From Okapia johnstoni (Eukaryota > Chordata > Mammalia > Artiodactyla > Giraffidae): a stretch of 64,000 bases of DNA. Under the pieces are notes generated by a model. It saw nothing but the letters and a program-made list of their open reading frames with translations, did not search any database and was not told the origin of the DNA. Below are positions 1-11,162 of the stretch, piece by piece (position 1 is the first letter of the stretch; every line of letters begins with the position of its first letter). Position numbers and translations under genes: made by a program. The stretch is from NCBI GenBank assembly GCA_024291935.2, contig CM044315.1, positions 72,770,385 to 72,834,384 of the forward strand. Direction: 5' to 3'.

Positions 1-665
1 AAAACTAAGATCATGGCATCCAGTCCCATCATTTTATGGCAAATAGATGGGGAAAAAATAGAAACAGGGGCAGATTTTATTTTCTTGGGTTCTAAAATCA
101 CTGCAGCCATGGTGTAGTGCGGCCACAAAAAAGACCCTTGCTCCTTAGAAGACAAACCTAGACAGCGTTTAAAACCTAAAAAGCAGAGATATAACCTTGC
201 TGACAAAGGTACAGATAGTCAGAGCTATGGTTTTTCCAGTAGTTATGTATGGATGTGAAAGTTGGACCATAAAGAAGGCTGATCACTGAAGAATTGACAC
301 TTTTGAATTGTGATGCTGAAGAAGACTCTTGAAAGCCCCTTGGACAGCAAGGAGATCAAACCAGTCAATCCTAAAGGAAACAACCTTGAATATTCACTGA
401 CGTCAAAGAGGAAGCTCCAATACTTTGGCCACCTGATGCAAAAAGCCAACTCATTGGAAAAGACCCTGATGCTGGGAAAGACTGAGGGCAAGCGGAGAAT
501 GGGGTGACAGAGGATGAGATGGTTGGATGGCATCACCGACACAATGGACACAAATTTGAGCAAACTCCGGGAGACAGTGAAGGACAGGGAAAAGCCTGGC
601 ATGCTACAGTCCATGGGGTCACAAAGAGTCGGACATGATTGAAGGACTGAACAAAAACAACAACT
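1..665 (+). mobile_element. BovB LINE (RTE), 3' part, cut by window edge
   Basis: The sequence matches the C-terminal part of the BovB open reading frame and the 3' end seen in other copies here, including the CGGAC-ATGATTG-type tail near 640-650. The frame is broken repeatedly; only a 65-residue piece (310-507) survives. It belongs to the older subgroup, with GAGGGCAAGCGGAG where younger copies have GGGGGCGGGAGG. Confidence 0.9.
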
Positions 666-692
666 GAGATTTTTAAAAAACAGTTCAAAACA

Positions 693-976
693 GGACTTCC
701 CTGGTGGTACAGTAGATGGGAGTCTGCTTGCCAATGTGGGGAGCATGAATTCAATTCCTGGCCCAGGAGCATTCCACATGCTGCAGAGAGACTGGGCCCA
801 TGTGCCATAACTACAGAGCCTGCATGCTGAAACTACTGAAGCTCGCATGCATAGAGCCTGTGCTCCTCAACAAGAGAAGCCACTGCAGTGAAGAGTAGCC
901 TCTGTTCGCCGCAACTAAAGAAAGCTCACACATAGCAATGAAGACCCACAGCAACCAAAAATTTAAAAGAAGAAAA
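693..976 (+). mobile_element. tRNA-derived artiodactyl SINE (CHR-like)
   Basis: The head ACTTCCCTGGTGG and a degenerate B-box-like region are followed by a long tail ending in A-rich sequence. A perfect 11-base target-site duplication AGTTCAAAACA flanks it at 682-692 and 977-987. Confidence 0.85.
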
Positions 977-987
977 AGTTCAAAACA

Positions 988-1643
988 AATGATCAGCATA
1001 GTTGCAAAAAATCTGGCTTCTGAAATCATTCTCCTTTTAAAGGAGTTATTTTTGGTAAGCAAACACTATATTTCAAATAAAGCGACAATTTTTACTGACT
1101 CAACAGGAATATTTTGCAAATCAACTATATAGAAAATATTCTACTAGAACCTACAGAAGTTGCAAAGAGACCGATGTAAAGAACTATAATTTTATTAATG
1201 AGAGTCTGTGGTATTCTAGAGACAGTATTCACACGATTAAGTGTAACATTTGTGTAGATGACAAAAAACTTTGATACAAGCAGGGAAGAAACAGAAGAAG
1301 AGAGTGAGAAGATACTTGTATAAATGATCCAAACTGAAAGGATAATACACTTTCCACTTCGTATTTATAAAGTCCAGCTACATACATCTAATAAAATCCA
1401 AAAATAATAGGTTTCAAATTTACATGAATCAGGAGTTAGCCTAGGGTTATGGGTTAGCTTAGTATCTGGCACATAGTTAGGGCTAAAAAAATGTTAGTTC
1501 TTCCTCTGAATATTAATATATAATACTATCATCAATAAGGCATCGGACCCAACTTTCTGTGTTTTAGTACTGCATCCTCTTATAATCCCACATTTTCTAT
1601 ATCAGAAATACATTCAAACAGAGTCACCAAACTAAATTCTCAC
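988..1643. other. Intron-like sequence, no repeat or gene recognised
   Basis: AT-rich single-copy-looking sequence lying in the intron downstream of the ZFYVE9 coding exon (the gene reads leftwards). Open frames here are short and without recognisable motifs. Confidence 0.5.
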
Positions 1644-1749
1644 CTTCGTTTTGTTCAAATTCATCTAACACCTTGTCCAGGTTGTAAGCTTCTGCTTGGA
1701 AGTAATTCTCCATCGGTGAGAAAACACCACTCAAGAGACTTATTTAAAT
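1644..1749 (-). CDS. ZFYVE9: ZFYVE9 (SARA) first coding exon, partial gene
   Basis: Read on the minus strand, a pyrimidine-rich acceptor (TCTTTTTTCTAG) precedes position 1749. The start codon is at 1713-1711 in a strong context (CACCGATGG). The exon ends at 1644 with donor GTGAGA. The 70 coding bases give 23 residues beginning MENYFQAEAYNL and ending EFEQNE, plus one base of the next codon. I recognise this as the N-terminus of ZFYVE9/SARA, a large FYVE-domain protein of early endosomes that binds Smad2/3 and presents them to TGF-beta receptors. The paralogue ZFYVE16 starts differently. Positions 1749-1714 are 5' untranslated. The FYVE, Smad-binding and C-terminal domains lie on later exons beyond the left edge. 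The following exon should begin by completing an Asp or Glu codon (G plus two bases). The protein identity is from memory of the family; the splice sites and reading frame are seen directly. Confidence 0.93.
1714..1749 (-). promoter_or_regulatory. ZFYVE9: 5' UTR segment and Kozak context of ZFYVE9
   Basis: The untranslated part of the exon is 36 bases and contains no upstream ATG. The start context has C at -3 and G at +4 in TCACCGATGG. An acceptor directly upstream means that at least one non-coding leader exon must lie at higher coordinates, inside or beyond this window. Confidence 0.7.
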
Positions 1750-1754
1750 CTAGA

Positions 1755-3010
1755 AAAAAGATCAAATTTTATTTTACTCCCAATTATTAAAACATAATTT
1801 ATAGATATTACAACTGATAAAACAGAAATAGAAAGGATCATAACAGACCACTATGAATAAGTATATTCTAACAAATTGGACAACTCAGAATGAATAAAGT
1901 CCTGGCCACATACATCCTACCAACACTAAATCATAAAAAATAGAAAATATGAACAAACCAATTACTAATAAGGTGATTGACTGGATCACTATTTAAAAAC
2001 CACCCCATAATATACCCTGTGATGCCAAACTATACTACAAAGCTACAGTAATTATAACAGTATAGTACTCACACAAAAACAGACACATAGATCAATGGAA
2101 CAGAACACAGAACTCAGGAAAAAAACCCACATTTGTATGGACAATTAACCTATAACAAAGGGAATAGGGAAAAGACAGCTCTTCAATAAATGCTGTTGGG
2201 AAAATTGGACAGCTACATGCAAAAGAATCAAACTGGACTACTTTCTCATACCATATACAAAAATAAACTCAAAATGGATAAAAATACTTGAATATAAGAC
2301 CTGGAACCATAAAACTAGAAGAAAACATAGGTAATACACTCTTTGACATCAGTCTTAACAATATTCTTTTGGATATGGCTCTTTAGCCAAGAGAAACAAA
2401 AGTGAAAATAAACAAATGGAACTACATCAAACTAAAAAGACTGTGCCCAACAAAAGAAAATATCAACAAAAAGGCTGCCTATTGAATGGGAGAAGATCTT
2501 GCAAATGATATATCCACCAAGGGGTAAATATCCAAAATATACAAAGAACTCATATAACTCAACATCAAAAAAAAAAAAAAACCGCATTTAAAAGTGGGCA
2601 GAGGATCTGAAAAGATATTTTTCCAAAGAAGACATAAGATGGCCAACAGGCACATGAAAAAATGCTCAACATCACCAATCATCAGGGAAATGCAAATCAA
2701 AACCACAAAGATATCATCACACCTGTCAGAATGGCTATCATCAAAAAAGAAAACAAATAAAAAATGTTGGTGAGAATGTGGAGAAGATAGAATCCTTGTG
2801 TACTACTGGTGGAAATGCAAACTGATACAGACACTACAGAAAGTATGAAAGCTCCTTAAGAAATTAAAAATATAACCACCATGTAATCCAGTAATTTCAC
2901 TGCTGGTTATACATCCAAAGGAAATAAAATTGCTAGCTGGAAGAGAGTCCGCACCTCCATGTTCACTGAAGCATTATTTACAATAGCTAAGACATGGAAA
3001 CAATCAGATC
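1755..3010 (+). mobile_element. Old L1 LINE fragment (ORF2 to 3' part)
   Basis: The A-rich strand carries typical L1 ORF2 phrases (for example ATAGATCAATGGAACAGAA at about 2090 and ATGGCCAACAGGCACATGAA at about 2640). There is an internal deletion between about 2000 and 2020. It begins about 6 bases upstream of the ZFYVE9 exon acceptor, so the acceptor's pyrimidine tract abuts L1 sequence. All frames are broken. Confidence 0.85.
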
Positions 3011-3540
3011 AACATACTTATAGTGCATCTACTGTATGCAGGGTACTGGGATCAACTGAAGTCTCAGATATGATCCCTAACATCAAGAATCTTATCATCT
3101 ACTTAATGACAAACAATGCTAAATGAGAAAATTTGAATAGTAATCAAAATGATTTTAATAACAACACAGCACAAGAAACTAAATGATTAATCTGCCAAAA
3201 TTAACAGGTGAGTGTTACAGAGTACTATAAAAGTTCAAGAAATGGACTAGATCATCAGTCTGGATGGTCAAGGAAGGCATTATTTATGGATCTGAGCTGG
3301 GTCTGGAAGGATGAATAAAATTGTAATAGTCTTCTACATGGGAAGATGCACAAGTGAAATTTCAAACAGGAGACGCATATTAGGAATGGGCAATTATTGA
3401 GGAATCTGTGAAACTAGAACAAGGATTTATTTACATGGGTAACAGCAGGACACAGCTAGAGTGATAGGCATTATATTATGGAAGCCCTGGAATGTAAGTT
3501 TGAGAAAGGTATTGTTTATACTTTAAGCAATAGTAAGAAT
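3011..3540. other. Unclassified intron-like sequence
   Basis: No coding or clear repeat signal. It may include fragments of very old interspersed repeats. Confidence 0.4.
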
Positions 3541-4020
3541 TACAGCATAATGGACAAGAACATAAACTCTAGGACTAGACCATTCAACTTCTAATCCTAG
3601 TTTCTAATTCACTTACTAACTACCTGACCTTAGGGAAGTTATTCAATTTGTGCCTGCGTGCATGCCCAGTTGCTCAGTTGTGCCCAACTCCTTTTGATCC
3701 CGTAGACTGTAGCCCACCAGCCTCCACTATCCATGGAATTTCCCAGGCAAGAATACTGGAGTGGGTTGCCATTTCCCTCTCCAGGGGATCTGTCCGACCC
3801 AGGGACTGAAACCACATCTCCTGCGTCTCCTGCACTGGCAGGCTGATTCTTTACCACTGAGCCACCTGGGAAGTCCAGTATTCAATTTACCTGTGACTTA
3901 ATCTTCATCTGCAAAACTGAGTAATAACAGTACATACCTAAAGATTAAATAAATTAACATAGATAACACATTTAAAATACTGTCTCTCACATGATAAATG
4001 CTTCATCAGTAATTATTTAA
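3541..4020 (+). mobile_element. MIR SINE interrupted by Bov-tA
   Basis: MIR-like head and core (TGACCTTAGGGAAGTTATTCA at 3625-3645) resume after the Bov-tA with the typical CATCTGCAAAACTGAGTAAT and ATTAAATAAATTAACAT stretches. The two halves join when the younger SINE and one copy of its target duplication are removed. Confidence 0.7.
3650..3878 (-). mobile_element. Bov-tA SINE
   Basis: The reverse complement has the tRNA-Glu-like head (GGACTTCCCAGGTGGCTCAG type) and BovA body. A perfect 10-base target duplication TATTCAATTT lies at 3640-3649 and 3879-3888, inside a MIR. Confidence 0.9.
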
Positions 4021-4104
4021 GTTTTTAAGCCTTGGAGTTGATCCTTTTATTATAAAATAAATAATCTAGCAACAGTGATTACACAGGCTAATTTTCAGCT
4101 CTAT

Positions 4105-4170
4105 CCTCCCTTCTACTAATATTTACTGAGCACCTACTATGTGCAGACACTATGCTTTGTGCTGGAACAC
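4105..4170 (-). mobile_element. MIR fragment
   Basis: ATTTACTGAGCACCTACTATGTGCAGACACT is the reverse complement of the MIR 3' end. Only a short remnant is left. Confidence 0.5.
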
Positions 4171-4317
4171 GACTTGAATATACATTTCTTCAATGTGTCA
4201 TGCTCCTTTTCTCTTTGAGACCTTTTATCTGTCTCCAATACACACACTCCTTGCCAAAATAGTGGGCCAAAAAAGTTTTTTCAGTTTTTTCCCTAAGATG
4301 GCTCTAGTAGCACTTAG

Positions 4318-4686
4318 TTGTCTTTAACTTCATTTAAAACAATTTTGTTAAATTGTATTGTGACAGCTGTCATATCAGAGTGCATTTTAAAAAAAAACAT
4401 CAAAATTGGTGAATTTTTGTATAGACATTCTAACATTGAAGATGGAAGGAAAAAAGCAACATTTTGGCATACTATGCTTTATTATTTCAAGAAAGATAAA
4501 AACACAACTGAAATGCAAAAAAAGATTTGTGCAGTATACGGAGAAGGCGCTGATCAATCATATCAGAAGTGGTCGGTGAAGTTCCGGGCTAAGGCTTTCT
4601 CACTGGATGGTGCTCCACAGTCGGGTAGATCAGTTGAAGTTGATGTCAATCAAAACGAGGCATTAACTGAGAACAATAAATGTTAA
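4318..4686 (+). pseudogene. Mariner transposase, N-terminal remnant
   Basis: A 122-residue open frame contains the mariner-like helix-turn-helix region (EMQKKICAVYGEGAD, then VKFRAKAFSLDGAPQSGRSVEVD). The rest of the enzyme downstream has stops and shifts and is cut by BovB, so the gene is dead. The upstream part of the frame (before about 4440) is probably not original coding sequence. Confidence 0.75.
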
Positions 4687-5135
4687 TACCACACAGGAGA
4701 AAAACCAACATATTCAAAATATCCAAATAAAGCCTTGAAAATCATTTGCACAAGCTTGGTAATGTTAATCACTTTAATGTTTGGGTTCCACATAAGGTAA
4801 ATGAAAACTTTCTTGACTGTACTTTTGTGTGTGATTCTCTACTGAAAACATAAAACGTTATGGTTTTAAAACAAATTGTGATGGGTGATGAAAAGTGAAT
4901 ACTGTACAATAATATGGAATGGAAGAGATCGTTGGGCAAGAGAAATGGACCACTAACCACACCAAAGATGGTTTTCATCCAAAGAAAGTGATGTTGTGTA
5001 TATAGTGGGATTGGAAGGGAATCTTCTACTCCTTCTGGAAAACCAAACAATTAATTCCAACAAGTACTGTTCCCAGTTGGACCAAATGAAAGTGGCACTG
5101 AACAGTGAATGTTTCTTTGATGACTCGGCAAAAAC

Positions 5136-5683
5136 GAGGAGCAAGGACACTTGTTCCTTGGAAGAAAAGCTATGACAAACCTAGACAGCGTTATTAAAAA
5201 GCAGAGACCTCACTTTGCCAACAAAGGTCCATATAGTCAAAGTTATGGTTTTTTCAGTCGTCATGTATGGATGTGAGAGTTGAATCATAAACAAGGCTGA
5301 ACACCAAAGAACTGATGCTTTTGAAGTGTGGTGTTGGAGAAGACTTTTGAAAGTCCCTTGGACTGCAAGGAGTTCAAACAAGTCAATCCTAAAGGAAATC
5401 AATTCTGAATATTCACTGAAAGGACTGATGCCAAAGTTGAAGCTCCAACACTTTGGCCACCTGATGCAAAGAGCCAACTCATTAGAAAAGAACCTGATGC
5501 TGGGAAAGATTGAAGGCAAGAGGAGAAGGGGACAACAGAGGACAAGATGGTAGGATGGCATCATCAACTCAATGGGCATGAGTTTGAGCAAGCTCTGGGA
5601 GATGGTGAAGGACAGGGAAGCCTGGCGTGCTGCAGTCCATGGGGTCACAAAGAGTCGGACACGACTGAGCAACTGAACAACAA
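5136..5683 (+). mobile_element. BovB 3' fragment inside mariner
   Basis: A 5'-truncated BovB ends in the AACTGAACAACAA tail. The target duplication GGCAAAAAC is perfect at 5127-5135 and 5684-5692 and restores the mariner when joined. The first ~11 bases (GAGGAGCAAGG) are not normal BovB order; they resemble the reverse complement of the adjacent CTTGTTCC, a possible micro-inversion at the 5' end. Confidence 0.9.
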
Positions 5684-6015
5684 GGCAAAAACTGTTACAG
5701 CTTGGCTGCAAAGTTCTGATTCACCTGCCATATTCACCAGATATTGCACCTTTGAATTTCTATTTATTTCGGTGTTTACAAAACTTTCTTAATGGAAAAA
5801 ATTCTAATTCCCCAGAAGACTGTAAAAGGCACCTGGAATAGTTCCTTACTCAAAGAGATAGTTTTGAGAAGATGGAATTATGAAGTTGCCAGAAAAACGG
5901 CAAAGGGCAGTAGAACTAAACAGTGAATATGTTACTCAATAAAGTTCCTGGTGAAAATGTAAAATGTGTCTTCTATTTTTACTTAAAACCTGAAGGAACT
6001 TTTTGGCCAACTCTA

Positions 6016-6340
6016 TATCTTTAGTTCTTAGCTCAAATACTACTTTCACAAGAAGTCTTCCCTGAATCCCTATAAAAGGTAATCTCTCCTTATAATCTCT
6101 CAAAGCACCCTTACCTTTCCGTTTATAATAATTATCACAGTCTTATTATACATTGGTGTGATTATTTGATTAATGTCAGCCTCTCCCACACCGTAGACAC
6201 CATAAGGCACCCACTAAACTGCAGTCAAATGCTCCATCCCTGAGCTATAACCCCAAGACACCCACTAGACAGTGTTCACCATGTGACTGTCACAGAAGCT
6301 AATGTGGCACCTATTTCATACACACCTGTGGAATAAATAA
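6016..6340 (+). mobile_element. L2 LINE 3' fragment
   Basis: CACAAGAAGTCTTCCCTGAAT and the following CT-rich region resemble the L2 3' part. Divergent and short. Confidence 0.5.
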
Positions 6341-7040
6341 ATGAACAGTATAAACAGCCATTCAAGAACTTGTATTGAACTCCAAGTATAACTACTGATT
6401 CAGGCAAGCATCAAATATGGATGCCTAAAACCTTTAGGTAAACAGTGGGGAAGAAAATTTTCACAATGCCTCAAAATATCATTCTATGGATGATTTATTA
6501 GTCCCAAGGGAGAAAATGTACATTTACAGTGAAAAGATGTAGTAATCACTCCCTTAACCAAATGAACAAGTTCAGCATCACCAACAGTTTAACAAGCTGA
6601 CAATATGCATCTCCTGATGTGATACGATAAAATTTAAAACATTTACTTACAAGGTATTCTTTCTCAAATTGTTTAATCTGAACTGAGTCATGAAAAATTA
6701 GACAAATGTAGAATGCGAGGCATTCTAAGACAACTGTCCTGAACGCTTCAAAAAATTCAGTGTATTCAGTTCTGAATTGAGACAGACTAAAGAAATGAAA
6801 TAACCAAATGTTATGCATGAATACTAACTGGATCAAGGAAATATACATATAAAATACACAGGAAAAAATGACATTTAAGGGATAATCAGGGGATTTGGAC
6901 TATATATTAGTGATACAATGAATAAATAATCATTTTCCTGGATGTGATAAGTATTTAAATTTTGTAGGAGAATGTCTCTACTTTTAGGAGACACCTACTG
7001 TACCTATTTGGGGAAGAAGTGTTATGTTATTTGCAACTAA
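6341..7040. other. Intron-like sequence holding a candidate exon
   Basis: No repeat recognised apart from the candidate exon reported at 6651-6786. Confidence 0.4.
6651..6786 (-). other. Candidate minus-strand exon
   Basis: A donor CTT|GTAAGT at 6650/6649 is paired with two possible acceptors, TTCTTTAG (exon starts 6786) or CAATTCAG (exon starts 6771). The segment is open in one frame (reads TEYTEFFEAFRTVV and on) and keeps CpG dinucleotides that intron sequence usually loses. It sits 5 kb upstream of the ZFYVE9 coding exon in the same orientation, so it could be an alternative leader exon. I do not recognise the encoded peptide. It could equally be chance; nothing here proves transcription. 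Confidence 0.3.
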
Positions 7041-7262
7041 CTTTCAAATAATTCAGGAAAAAAAATATGTGAATGTCAGTGTGAGTGAGTGGCAAGGGTG
7101 AGGAGGAGAGAAAAGTGCTCAAGAAAGAGGCAAAACAGTAGAAATTGATGAACCTGGTGATGGGTATTTCTGTACTATTCTTTCACTGTATATTCTTCAC
7201 TATACTATTCTTTCAACTTTTCTACAGGCTTGAAATTTTTCACAAGAAAAGGAAAAAAAGTG
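7041..7262 (+). mobile_element. Old L1 3' end
   Basis: The phrase ACTATTCTTTCAACTTTTCT and GAAATTTTTCACAAG near the end resemble the 3' end of old mammalian L1 elements. Confidence 0.5.
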
Positions 7263-7844
7263 TACTGAGCTTGTGATGGAAAACGTTCCTTTCTACTTTG
7301 AATACAGAAATTCTAGATAAAACACATTATTTTTAAAGAGTTTATACAGTGAAATTCAAAACCAAGAAAGACAAATATGCCATTAACAAAGAAGAGATCA
7401 AGCCACAGCAACGAGTGAGAACCAAAGGGGGGCAGTCACAGGGGTTACAAAACTAGACAGCAACCTTCAGACTCAGGATTTGAAAGCTAGAAAATAAGAT
7501 GGGAACCATTGGCTGTAAACTTCTAGAAGTTTCTGCATTACAGAGGGCCAGACTAGGCTCTCTGCATAAAGCCAGGAGCTGAAGGAAAAAACTGCCCCAA
7601 GTGGCCCCAAGACTGAGCAATGGTGCCCGATGGAAAAAAGTGCCAATAAAATCAACCTTCAGAAATTAGAATTCGTAGCCTGCCCCTCCCTCAGGATTGG
7701 TAATGATACTAAGTTTTCCCATTCATGAACATAACATGGTTTATTTCTATCCTTGCTCAGCTCTTGTCTTCCTGTGACTTGTAATAATGTTTTTAATTTT
7801 AAGGAGTCATTAAATATGTGACAGTGGGGAGAGAAGAACTCACA
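7263..7844. other. Unclassified intron-like sequence
   Basis: Nothing convincingly coding. A minus-strand frame at 7473-7655 has no family resemblance or splice context. Confidence 0.4.
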
Positions 7845-8112
7845 TGACTATAAAGGAGAACCACAGGGGAGATATCTGTGGTGATAGAATCATGCTGTAT
7901 CTTAAATTGCAATGGTGGTTACACAAATCTGCCTGTGATAAATGGGACAGAACTATATACACTCTTGAATATGCACACAGCAGCATTATTCATAAGAGCA
8001 AAAGGGTAGAAACAACCAAAATATCTATCAACTGGTGAACAGACAAATAAAATACAAAAACTATACTATTTTTGCAATGTCCTGTGAATTTATAGTTACT
8101 TTAAAATAAAAG
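7845..8112 (+). mobile_element. Old L1 3' end
   Basis: ATCTGTGGTGATAGAATCATGC and TATTTTTGCAATGTCCTGTGAAT are characteristic of old L1 3' ends; an A-rich tail follows. Confidence 0.6.
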
Positions 8113-8884
8113 GTTGAAAAAATAAAAATAAAAATATTGATTTAACCATTCAATAAATACGGAGCAGATGAAGAGGGCATCTGTGTATGGGGGGAGTCAG
8201 AGCCCAAGTGTGGCAAAGCAGATGTCCTTACATAGGGGTGGCCCAGCATAATGTGTTAGAGCCCCAAGAAGGAAGGAAACTGCCTGTGCAGCACAGCCCA
8301 GCGTGGGTTGTTAAGAGTCCCAGAGAGGTGAGGTAGGCGTCCACATGAAGGGGATGGTCTGGCAGAGACACAGCACAATGAATAAGATGGCTTCACATGC
8401 AGGAAGGGTGAGGAGGAGATGTAAGAGGGCAGTCCAGGGTGGCAGGTCACAGCCAGAGCAGGACTAGAAGGACCAAAGGGAGAAGACAGTGATAGGGCAC
8501 AGACATGCAGAGGAATGGATCAGATAAGCGATGATAAAAAGGGTAATAGGAAGAAGGTTTCTCACTGGTGGAGAAGGGGTTAAAATAGGGAAAAACTGAG
8601 AACTAGAAAGAACACTGCAATGTAAATGTGGAAAAAGAGAAAAATACAAAGGACCCTGCAGTGTTGGTTTGGAATCTGAGTTGTCAGTTTGAGCTCATGG
8701 ATTTCAATAAGCATACTTATTATAATAAGTAAACACAGTTTTTGTATTCAATAAACATACTTCTGGCAATAAACACAGATCTAAGTGTGTGTGTGTGTAC
8801 ACATACATTCAAAGAATCTTGGAGCAGCAGATCCCCACCTTTACTCATGTAGCAATGAGCATACCTAGCACCAGATTTGATTTG
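8113..8884. other. G/A-rich unclassified sequence with a short GT repeat
   Basis: The + strand is strongly purine-rich between about 8160 and 8640, which makes the minus strand open by composition. There is a short (GT)n at about 8784-8797. The G/A-rich part could be an old L1 3' untranslated region, but I cannot place it. Confidence 0.35.
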
Positions 8885-9645
8885 TAAATATTGTTATTCA
8901 CTAAAAAGAGCAAGGGCTCCATGGAAAAATGTCTGATTCTAAAGCTGAAGTAGAAAAAATATAAGAACTTTGATGAGGATGGAGAGAAACATGAACCCTC
9001 ACATATAGCTGGGAAGAAAGTAAAACTGTGTGGCAACTTTGGAAAACAGTTTGGCAGTTCCTCAAAAAGTTAAAAGGAATTAACCACATGGCATAGCTAT
9101 TCCACTCCTAGGCTTATTCCCAAGAGAAATGAAAACATACGTTCACACAAAAACTTATGCTCAGAACAACATTATTCATAACACCAAGAGGTGAAAATGA
9201 TCCAAAGATCTATTAATTGATAAATGGATAAATAAAATGTGGTATTACATATTAACAAAATATAATAGTGTATGATAATTTAAATGGATAAAGTATTGCT
9301 ATATGCCATAACATAGATAAAGCTTGAAAATATCATGGTAACCGAAAGAAGCAGACACAAAAACCTACAGATTACATGATTCCATTTATATGAAATGTCC
9401 AAAATAGGCACAGAAACAAAAAGTAAATTAGTGGTTTGCCAGCAGCTGGGAGGAATTGGAGGGAAATGGGAGTAACTACTAACAGATACAAGATTTCTTT
9501 TTGGAGTGATGAAAATGTTCTGTAATTAGATAGTGGTGATGACTTCAAGACTCTGCAAATATATAGAAACCACTGAACTATATATTTTAAAAGGGTGAAT
9601 TTTATGGTATGGTATGTGAATTAATTTCAATTAAACAAAAAAGAA
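8885..9645 (+). mobile_element. Old L1 (L1M type) 3' fragment
   Basis: Continuous L1M-type 3' sequence: GGCAGTTCCTCAAAAAGTTAAA at 9053, then TTAGTGGTTTGCCAG and ATGAAAATGTTCTGTAATTAGA near 9510. The same module recurs at 25550-25915 and 50690-51330. Confidence 0.8.
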
Positions 9646-10165
9646 AAAAGGAGTGTCCAAAAATGATGGGGACATATCAAAGGACACAGAAACCAGCTTG
9701 AAGTAGCTTCCACTGACCTAACCAGAGACACTCTGAACATCAAAGTAAACAACGGTAGCAACAGATTATAACCATTGGATAAAAAAAGAAAGCCATGAGT
9801 CTTTACAACATAAATGAATGAATTCCAAGTATAATGAGGAATGGGGTATTTATATAGCTTCAAAATTCCTCTCCACAAAAATACTAATTAGAAAAAAAAA
9901 AAGGAGTCACTTAAGAGGCAAATCTTGGCAGATGTCACCTTACATGAGTGATCAGAGTGAATAAACATCATCAGTAATAGGACAAACAAACTTCATGCTC
10001 CCTGACAGATCGCAATAAAAAGGACACAGCAACGTCCACACTAGGGGAGGTTGGGAGAGGATTTGGGAGGTAGGGGATGCAGCTAGCAACTTACTCTCAA
10101 ATGGTTCAAAGAAAAAAATTCTCTGTACTATACTTGCAAATTTTCTAAAAACCTGAGATAGCTTT
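9646..10165 (+). other. Old repeat-like sequence
   Basis: The end (CAACTTACTCTCAAATGGTTCA at 10089) resembles an old L1 3' end. The first part is unclassified. No gene signal. Confidence 0.35.
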
Positions 10166-10938
10166 TTTTTTTTTTTAATTTAAATGCACTAAAACTATCA
10201 TACTTTAAATTTCCAAGGTACTTTCTTTCTCTGATCCTTTTTATGACATCTTGATCTTACTTCATGGATATAATTCTTTTCTTACTTCTTTAATATAATT
10301 ACCTACAATTTGGTCTGACTTTTTTTCTTTTTCTTAAACCTTCTGTTTCCAATATTATTTCCTCCAAGTTCCTGTTTTGTGTTTTGATCTCTGTCTTTCA
10401 CATTGGATGCTTTCCTCAAATGCCTCGCATTGAACAAATGAAGTACCAAAAGCCAATTGGAAGCTCTGCATGTGTGGCTTCTCAGCTAGAAGGCTTCCAC
10501 TGCATGGTGATGGGGGGAGAACACAGCTATTTCATTGGGAGACCTCCAAATGTCAGTATATCTAGGTCTTTTCTTTGGACTCCTGAGAAGAGTCATATAA
10601 TCTCCTATAAGGGGGTGTAGAGATGTAATGCCAGGTAATCACTGGCTGAAAGAAGAACAGAAGATGGGAAGGGTCTCTCTTTAATATATAGGATTTCCCT
10701 TTATCCTCCTGCTTTTACTTTGGAGCTTCATCCTTTGGTCTCTGTTATGTCTCATGTCCCCAAGTCTTGACCCTCTTTAGTTTCATTTTCCAAGGAAAAC
10801 CTGCAGTCTTGGAGCAGTCTTTTCATTGTATAAGATGGACCTCTCAGAGAATTTAAATCTTATGTCAGGATTCTTTACCTACCGGTATGTCCACCTCTTA
10901 TTCAAAATGGAAGTCACTAAATATCATATATGTACAAA
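10166..10938. other. Unclassified sequence, donor of a 38-base duplication
   Basis: A T-rich tract at 10160-10175 is followed by sequence that looks like an old dispersed repeat. A 78-residue frame at 10384-10620 has no recognisable domain. Positions 10508-10545 recur exactly at 11397-11434. Confidence 0.35.
10508..10545 (+). repeat. 38-base exact dispersed duplication, copy 1
   Basis: The 38 bases starting TGATGGGGGGAGAACAC are identical to those at 11397-11434. Flanks differ on both sides, so only this block was copied. Confidence 0.9.
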
Positions 10939-11162
10939 TGACCGTTGAACAACATGGGTTTGAACCATGAAGGTCTATCTATATATAGATTCTTTCAATA
11001 GTAAATATTATAGTACTACATGACCCACTGTTGGTTGAATCCACGGATACGGAACCGCAGATACGGAAGAACTACGTATACAGAGTTGATTATAGGTTAT
11101 ATGCAGACTTTCCACTGCACTGAGAGTCAGCACCCCTCACCCACATGTTGTTCAAGGGTCAA
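10939..11162 (+). mobile_element. Tigger-like MITE (MER44/Tigger7 type)
   Basis: Ends are inverted repeats: TGACCGTTGAACAACATGGG at 10939 and, reversed, TTGACCCTTGAACAACATG at 11162. About 225 bases, non-coding, as expected for a pogo/Tigger-derived non-autonomous element. Confidence 0.75.

Larger units (their letters stand above)
4260..6015 (+). mobile_element. Decayed mariner-type DNA transposon split by BovB
   Basis: Related terminal inverted repeats (GGGCCAAAAAAGTTTTTTCA near 4264 and its counterpart ending GAACTTTTTGGCCAA near 6010) are bordered by TA dinucleotides. Between them are remnants of a mariner transposase in order: N-terminal DNA-binding part, a catalytic part with NSNKYCSQLD-like residues near 5060, and a C-terminal part after 5693. 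Removing the BovB at 5136-5683 leaves about 1.2 kb, the usual mariner size. Confidence 0.85.

Noticed and set aside
8160..8650. Purine-rich block as a coding exon
   Set aside because: Open frames on the minus strand come from composition only; no splice sites or codon pattern.
10384..10620. 78-residue frame as a host gene
   Set aside because: No homology recognised, and the surroundings look like an old repeat.
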